NCBI GenBank assembly: GCA_913055565.1
Contig: CAJXKP010000013.1
Coordinates: 1 to 63,949, forward strand
From: an uncultured Ectothiorhodospiraceae bacterium
GTDB lineage: Bacteria; Pseudomonadota; Gammaproteobacteria; Nitrococcales; Nitrococcaceae
DNA: 63,949 nt
Direction: 5' to 3'
Below are positions 60,070-63,949 of this stretch, one piece after another; position 1 is the stretch's first letter, and every line of letters begins with the position of its first letter. Below the pieces are notes generated by a model. The model searched no databases. It had not been told where the DNA came from and saw only the letters and a list, made by a program, of their open reading frames with translations. Position numbers and translations under genes: made by a program.

Positions 60070-62091
60070 ATGACGCGCAAGATTCTGGTAACCAGCGCCC
60101 TGCCCTACGCCAACGGGCCCATCCACCTCGGCCACCTGGTTGAGTATATCCAGACCGACATCTGGGTCCGCTTCCAGCGGCTGCAGGGCAACGAGTGCCA
60201 CTACGTCTGCGCCGACGACGCCCATGGCACGCCGATCATGCTCAAGGCGCGGGAGTACAACACCAGTCCCGAGGAGCTTATCGAGCGCATGGGCCGCGAG
60301 CACCGCCAGGATTTCGCGGGCTTCCATATCGCCTTCGATAACTACTACACCACGCATTCCGAGGAGAACCGGCAGTACGCCGAGCTCATCTACGAGCGCC
60401 TGCGTGAAGCCGGTACCATCGACAAGCAGACCATCACCCAGGCCTACGACCCCAAGATGGGCATGTTTCTGCCGGACCGCTACATCCGGGGTAACTGCCC
60501 ACGCTGTGGCGCCGGTGATCAGCACGGCGACAACTGCGAGGCCTGCGGTGCCAGCTACTCCCCCGACGAGCTGCGCAATCCGGTCTCGGTGATCTCCGGC
60601 GAGGCGCCCGTCGAGCGTGAATCCGAGCACTACTTCTTCCGGCTCCAGGACTTCGAGGCCATGCTCCGCGACTGGGCCGATGCCGAGCAGCTCCAGGAGG
60701 AGATGGCGAACAAGCTGCGCGAGTGGTTCGAGGAAGGCCTACGGCCGTGGGATATCTCGCGCGACGAGCCCTACTTCGGCTTCGAGATCCCGAACGCGCC
60801 GGGCAAGTACTTCTACGTCTGGCTGGATGCCCCGATCGGCTACATGGCCAGCTTTCGCAACCTCTGCGAGCGCGAGGGCATCGACTTCGACGACTACTGG
60901 AATCCCGATTCCGACGCCGAGCTGTATCACTTCATCGGCAAGGACATCATCTACTTCCATGCCCTTTTCTGGCCGGCAATGCTGCACGGCGCGGGCTTTC
61001 GCAAGCCCACCGGGATTCGCGCCCACGGCTTCCTGACGGTGGACGGCCAGAAGATGTCGAAGTCCCGCGGGACCTTTATCATGGCGTCAACCTATCTGCG
61101 CCATCTCAATCCGGAATACCTGCGCTATTACTTCGCGGCCAAGCTCACCAGCGGCGTCGAAGATCTCGATCTCAACCTCGACGACTTCGCCCAACGGGTC
61201 AACTCGGACCTGGTCGGCAAGCTGGTCAACATCGCGAGCCGTTGCGCGGGCTTTATTAGCAAGCGCTTCGACGGCCAGCTCGGCCCCACGCTCGACACCC
61301 CGGAGCTGTTCCGGAAGTTCACCCAGCAGGGCGAGCCCATCGCCGAGCTCTACGAACGCGGCGAGTACGCCCGGGTGGTACGCGAGATCATGGACCTCGC
61401 CGACGAGGCCAACCAGTACATCGACGAGCAAAAGCCCTGGGTCCTGGCCAAGCAGGACGGGCAGGACGACAAGGTTCAGGCCATCTGCACCATGGGCATC
61501 AACCTATTCCGCGTGCTCATGATCTACCTCAAGCCCGTGCTGCCGCGCGTCGCCGAGGACGCCGAGGCCTTCCTTAACGTCGAGGACCAGGACTGGGACG
61601 ACGCCCGCAGCCCGCTGCTGGACCACACCATTAACCGGTTCCAACCGCTGGTCACGCGCATCGAGCGTGAGACTATCGACGCCATGGTCGAGGAGTCGCG
61701 TCAGACACTGGCCCAGGCCGAGGCGGAGTCGCCCAGCAGCCATCTGGACAACAACCCCATCGCGGAGACCATCGACTACGCGGACTTCGCCAAGGTGGAT
61801 CTACGCGTCGCGCGCATCGACCGCGCCCGCGAGGTGGAAGGCGCCGACAAGCTCCTGGAGCTCACCCTCGACCTCGGCGGCGACGTGCGCACGGTCTTCG
61901 CCGGCGTGCGCACGGCCTACGACCCCGAGCGTCTGGAGGGCCGACTGACCGTCATGGTCGCCAACATGGCCCCACGCAAGATGAAGTTCGGGACCTCGGA
62001 GGGCATGGTTCTGGCCGCCGGCCCGGGCGGCGAGGACATCTTCCTGCTGGAGCCCGACGAGGGCGCGGAGCCCGGGATGCGTGTTCAGTAA
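60070..62091 (+). CDS. metG: Methionyl-tRNA synthetase
   Basis: Class I synthetase (673 aa). [13 protein letters not shown], with the HIGH motif at residues 19-22, zinc-binding cysteines in [18 protein letters not shown] (about 146), KMSKSRG at 327, an anticodon-binding helical domain, and a C-terminal tRNA-binding OB domain (about 570-673; [15 protein letters not shown]). Full-length dimeric form. Confidence 0.97.
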   Translation: MTRKILVTSALPYANGPIHLGHLVEYIQTDIWVRFQRLQGNECHYVCADDAHGTPIMLKAREYNTSPEELIERMGREHRQDFAGFHIAFDNYYTTHSEENRQYAELIYERLREAGTIDKQTITQAYDPKMGMFLPDRYIRGNCPRCGAGDQHGDNCEACGASYSPDELRNPVSVISGEAPVERESEHYFFRLQDFEAMLRDWADAEQLQEEMANKLREWFEEGLRPWDISRDEPYFGFEIPNAPGKYFYVWLDAPIGYMASFRNLCEREGIDFDDYWNPDSDAELYHFIGKDIIYFHALFWPAMLHGAGFRKPTGIRAHGFLTVDGQKMSKSRGTFIMASTYLRHLNPEYLRYYFAAKLTSGVEDLDLNLDDFAQRVNSDLVGKLVNIASRCAGFISKRFDGQLGPTLDTPELFRKFTQQGEPIAELYERGEYARVVREIMDLADEANQYIDEQKPWVLAKQDGQDDKVQAICTMGINLFRVLMIYLKPVLPRVAEDAEAFLNVEDQDWDDARSPLLDHTINRFQPLVTRIERETIDAMVEESRQTLAQAEAESPSSHLDNNPIAETIDYADFAKVDLRVARIDRAREVEGADKLLELTLDLGGDVRTVFAGVRTAYDPERLEGRLTVMVANMAPRKMKFGTSEGMVLAAGPGGEDIFLLEPDEGAEPGMRVQ

Positions 62092-62157
62092 CCGAGGGCG
62101 AAGGACCTCGGTGAGGGACACCCCTTAGAAAAAAACGCATGGAGAGGAGATCGCTTT

Positions 62158-62442
62158 ATGGAAGTACAAGCGACATGGGGACGAGCAGTGCGCGTATGGT
62201 GGGCCTTCTTGTGGCGAAACCTGCTGGCGGTAATCGCGGCAGTGCTTATGGGCGCCATTGTGGGAGGCATCATCGGTGCCATTCTCGGGGCGATGGGCGT
62301 CACCGCGGACACAGTCAGGCTGGTCACGGCACCCATCGGCGGAATCATGGGGCTGTTAATTTCGATCATTCCCATCAAGCTCATCCTCAATAAAGACTTT
62401 GGCGAGTTTCGCCTCGTTTTGTTATCAGAACGCAGGGACTGA
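62158..62442 (+). CDS. Small two-helix membrane protein between metG and rsxA
   Basis: 94 aa with GAGAGGAG 9 bases upstream. A tryptophan-rich start (TWGRAVRVWWAFLWRN) leads to two hydrophobic segments with many glycines (AVLMGAIVGGIIGAILGAM and LVTAPIGGIMGLLISIIPI). The glycine pattern suggests tight helix packing. I do not recognise a family with certainty; its position before the Rsx genes may be accidental. Confidence 0.7.
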   Translation: MEVQATWGRAVRVWWAFLWRNLLAVIAAVLMGAIVGGIIGAILGAMGVTADTVRLVTAPIGGIMGLLISIIPIKLILNKDFGEFRLVLLSERRD

Positions 62443-62539
62443 TTGACACCTCGGTTAACAAGCAAGGGCGCCAAAGTGGGTGTGGCAACGTCTGCAAAAC
62501 AAAGACAGGGATGCCACGCCCCCTCCAGACGCTAAGGCC

Positions 62540-63124
62540 ATGACCGAAATCGCCGTCATCCTGGTCAGCACCGTGCTGGTGAACAACCTGGTCCTGGTCC
62601 AGTTCCTGGGCCTGTGCCCGTTCATGGGCGTCTCGCGCAAGTACGAGAGTGCGGTGGGCCTGTGCCTGGCCACGGCCTTCGTGCTGACCCTGGCCTCGGT
62701 CGTGAGCTATCTGGTGCATACCTACATCCTGACCCCGCTGGGGCTGGAATACCTGCGCACCGTAGCGTTCATTATGGTCATCGCGGTGGTCGTGCAATTC
62801 ACGGAGATGACCGTGCGCTACACCAGCCCCCTGCTGCACCAAATGCTGGGGATCTTCCTGCCGCTGATTACCACTAATTGCGCGGTGCTGGGCGTAGCGC
62901 TGCTCAACACGCGGCAGGCGAACGACCTGCTGGCCAGCGCGGTCTACGGCCTGGGAGCGGCTGGCGGCTTCTCGCTCGTGCTCATTTTGTTCGCCGGCCT
63001 GCGCGAGCGCCTAGCCGTCGCCGATGTGCCCGCCCCCTTTCGCGGGGCGGCGGTGGCGTTGGTCACCGCCGGGCTCATGAGCCTGGCATTTACCGGTTTC
63101 ACGGGTCTGGTGGCAGCACGTTGA
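62540..63124 (+). CDS. rsxA: Electron transport complex subunit RsxA/RnfA
   Basis: Six-helix integral subunit of the Rnf/Rsx complex (194 aa), which couples NADH-ferredoxin electron flow to ion transport or keeps SoxR reduced. [21 protein letters not shown] carries the conserved cysteine and [18 protein letters not shown] the second (TNCA), both needed for the membrane [2Fe-2S] site. ATG 62540 chosen by homology. Confidence 0.95.
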   Translation: MTEIAVILVSTVLVNNLVLVQFLGLCPFMGVSRKYESAVGLCLATAFVLTLASVVSYLVHTYILTPLGLEYLRTVAFIMVIAVVVQFTEMTVRYTSPLLHQMLGIFLPLITTNCAVLGVALLNTRQANDLLASAVYGLGAAGGFSLVLILFAGLRERLAVADVPAPFRGAAVALVTAGLMSLAFTGFTGLVAAR

Positions 63125-63137
63125 GGAGGTGTTCACC

Positions 63138-63695
63138 TTGCTAGCGGCCGTACTCGCACTGGGTGGACTGGCGCTGGCCTTCGGCGCGGGGTTGGGCGTT
63201 GCGGCCGTGCGCCTGCGGCCGAAAAACGACCCCGTGGTCGAGGCCATCGACGCCCGCCTGCCGCAGACCCAGTGCGCCCAATGCGGCTATCCCGGCTGCC
63301 GGCCCTACGCCGAGGCCATCGCCCGCGGCGAGGCCGACATCAACCAATGCCCGCCGGGCGGCGAGGCCACCGTCCAGGCGCTGGCGGACCTGCTGGACCG
63401 CGAGGCCAAGCCCCTCAACCCCGACTACGGCCTGGCCCCCGAGCAGCCCCTGGTCGCCTGGATCGACGAAGACATCTGCATCGGCTGCACCAAGTGCCTG
63501 GACGCCTGCCCCGTGGACGCCATCGTGGGGGCGCATCAGCAGATGCACACCGTCATCGAGGCCGAGTGCACCGGCTGCGAGCTCTGCGTCGAGCCCTGCC
63601 CCGTGGACTGCATCCACATGGTGGAAGTCCCGACCCATACCGGTAACTGGCGCTGGCCCTTCCCGGCCAACCGCCCCGAAGCGGCCGAGGCATGA
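63138..63695 (+). CDS. rsxB: Electron transport complex subunit RsxB/RnfB
   Basis: Ferredoxin-like subunit (about 185 aa). One N-terminal membrane helix ([16 protein letters not shown]), a 4Fe-4S domain with [16 protein letters not shown] and [10 protein letters not shown], then two [4Fe-4S] motifs [16 protein letters not shown] and [16 protein letters not shown]. The ribosome site AGGAGGT (63124-63130) is spaced 7 bases from TTG 63138, favouring that start over GTG 63129, which would overlap it. Confidence 0.94.
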   Translation: MLAAVLALGGLALAFGAGLGVAAVRLRPKNDPVVEAIDARLPQTQCAQCGYPGCRPYAEAIARGEADINQCPPGGEATVQALADLLDREAKPLNPDYGLAPEQPLVAWIDEDICIGCTKCLDACPVDAIVGAHQQMHTVIEAECTGCELCVEPCPVDCIHMVEVPTHTGNWRWPFPANRPEAAEA

Positions 63696-63949
63696 GAACC
63701 CTCTGGGACTTTCCCGGCGGCCTGACCCTGCCGTCCCATAGCGGCGAATCCACGGCTCGCCCCATTCGCCCCGCGGACCTGCCCGATGAGCTGGTCATCC
63801 CCCTGCAACCGCCCTACGGCGCCGCCCTGCGCCCCGCCGTTGCCGCCGGCGAGCGCGTGCGCACCGGCGATCGCGTCGCCGAGCCCACGGACGCCTTCGC
63901 CACGCCCGTCCATATCCTCGACGGTGGTACGGTAACCCCCGCCCTCCTC
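63692..63949 (+). CDS. rsxC: Electron transport complex subunit RsxC/RnfC, 5' part
   Basis: Starts with ATGA overlap on rsxB and runs off the window after 86 codons. The N-terminal barrel-sandwich part reads [43 protein letters not shown] and [15 protein letters not shown]. The flavin and Fe-S parts lie outside. The last ~9 codons ([13 protein letters not shown]) deviate from the expected HASxSGTV, possibly end-of-contig sequence. Confidence 0.88.
   Translation, partial: MRTLWDFPGGLTLPSHSGESTARPIRPADLPDELVIPLQPPYGAALRPAVAAGERVRTGDRVAEPTDAFATPVHILDGGTVTPALL

Overview
This window looks like a contig from a halophilic gammaproteobacterium, most likely of the Ectothiorhodospiraceae/Halorhodospiraceae type (inference). 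The support is high GC, many acidic residues in housekeeping proteins, a gammaproteobacterial tRNA-Tyr/Gly/Thr-tuf cluster, and gammaproteobacterial blocks such as pcnB-folK-panB-panC, lptF-lptG, pepA-holC-valS, ilvN-ilvC-pssA and metG...rsxABC. The first ~480 bases do not belong to it. They hold the divergent 5' ends of a DsrE-family gene and an MgtE-like membrane transporter that read as haloarchaeal, fused head-on to a truncated secY inside about 20 shared bases. I read this as a chimeric join.

Layout. 1-484: foreign end. 464-11665 (minus strand): truncated secY and the spc/S10 ribosomal protein genes down to rpsJ, headed by tuf. 11730-12039: tRNA-Thr(GGT), tRNA-Gly(TCC) and tRNA-Tyr(GTA), with a promoter upstream. 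The str, rpoBC and secE-nusG blocks that normally lie between the tRNA-linked tuf and rpsJ are absent, so the tuf gene sits at a suspicious junction. 12391-15507: an AMP-forming ligase, a PLP decarboxylase and a carrier protein, the trio usually seen in exosortase-A loci, here alone. 15797-28778: tsaE-nnr, queG, pgi, panC-panB-folK-pcnB, tRNA-Glu, an RDD protein, lptG-lptF and pepA. 28782-37296: holC, a small unknown, valS, a lipoprotein/DUF2970/MFS/rimI run, a type-4 uracil-DNA glycosylase and pssA. 37354-42084: ilvC and ilvN (no ilvB), a DUF4124 protein, proS and a lytic transglycosylase. 42133-48394: trmH, an SDR protein, a CbiX-like protein without its metal histidines, an AmpG-like permease, an unknown secreted protein and selO. 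48395-49611: a gene-free 1.2 kb with a palindromic repeat and DnaA boxes. 49612-59874: a second DUF4124 protein, two c-type cytochromes, acylphosphatase, wrbA, DUF2069, hda, DUF2066, purM-purN, DUF3108, dcd, apbC and a shikimate-kinase-like protein. 60070-63949: metG, a small membrane protein and rsxA-rsxB-rsxC (rsxC cut by the window end).

The most unusual non-coding content is a family of ~165-170 bp interspersed palindromes (four full copies, two half copies). The central segment occurs in both orientations relative to the outer flanks, and the two stem arms change together within each copy. Also notable are a nearly nine-copy heptanucleotide tandem array between nnr and queG, a 15-bp perfect hairpin between convergent genes, and a DnaA-box cluster. 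No CRISPR array, prophage or insertion sequence was seen.
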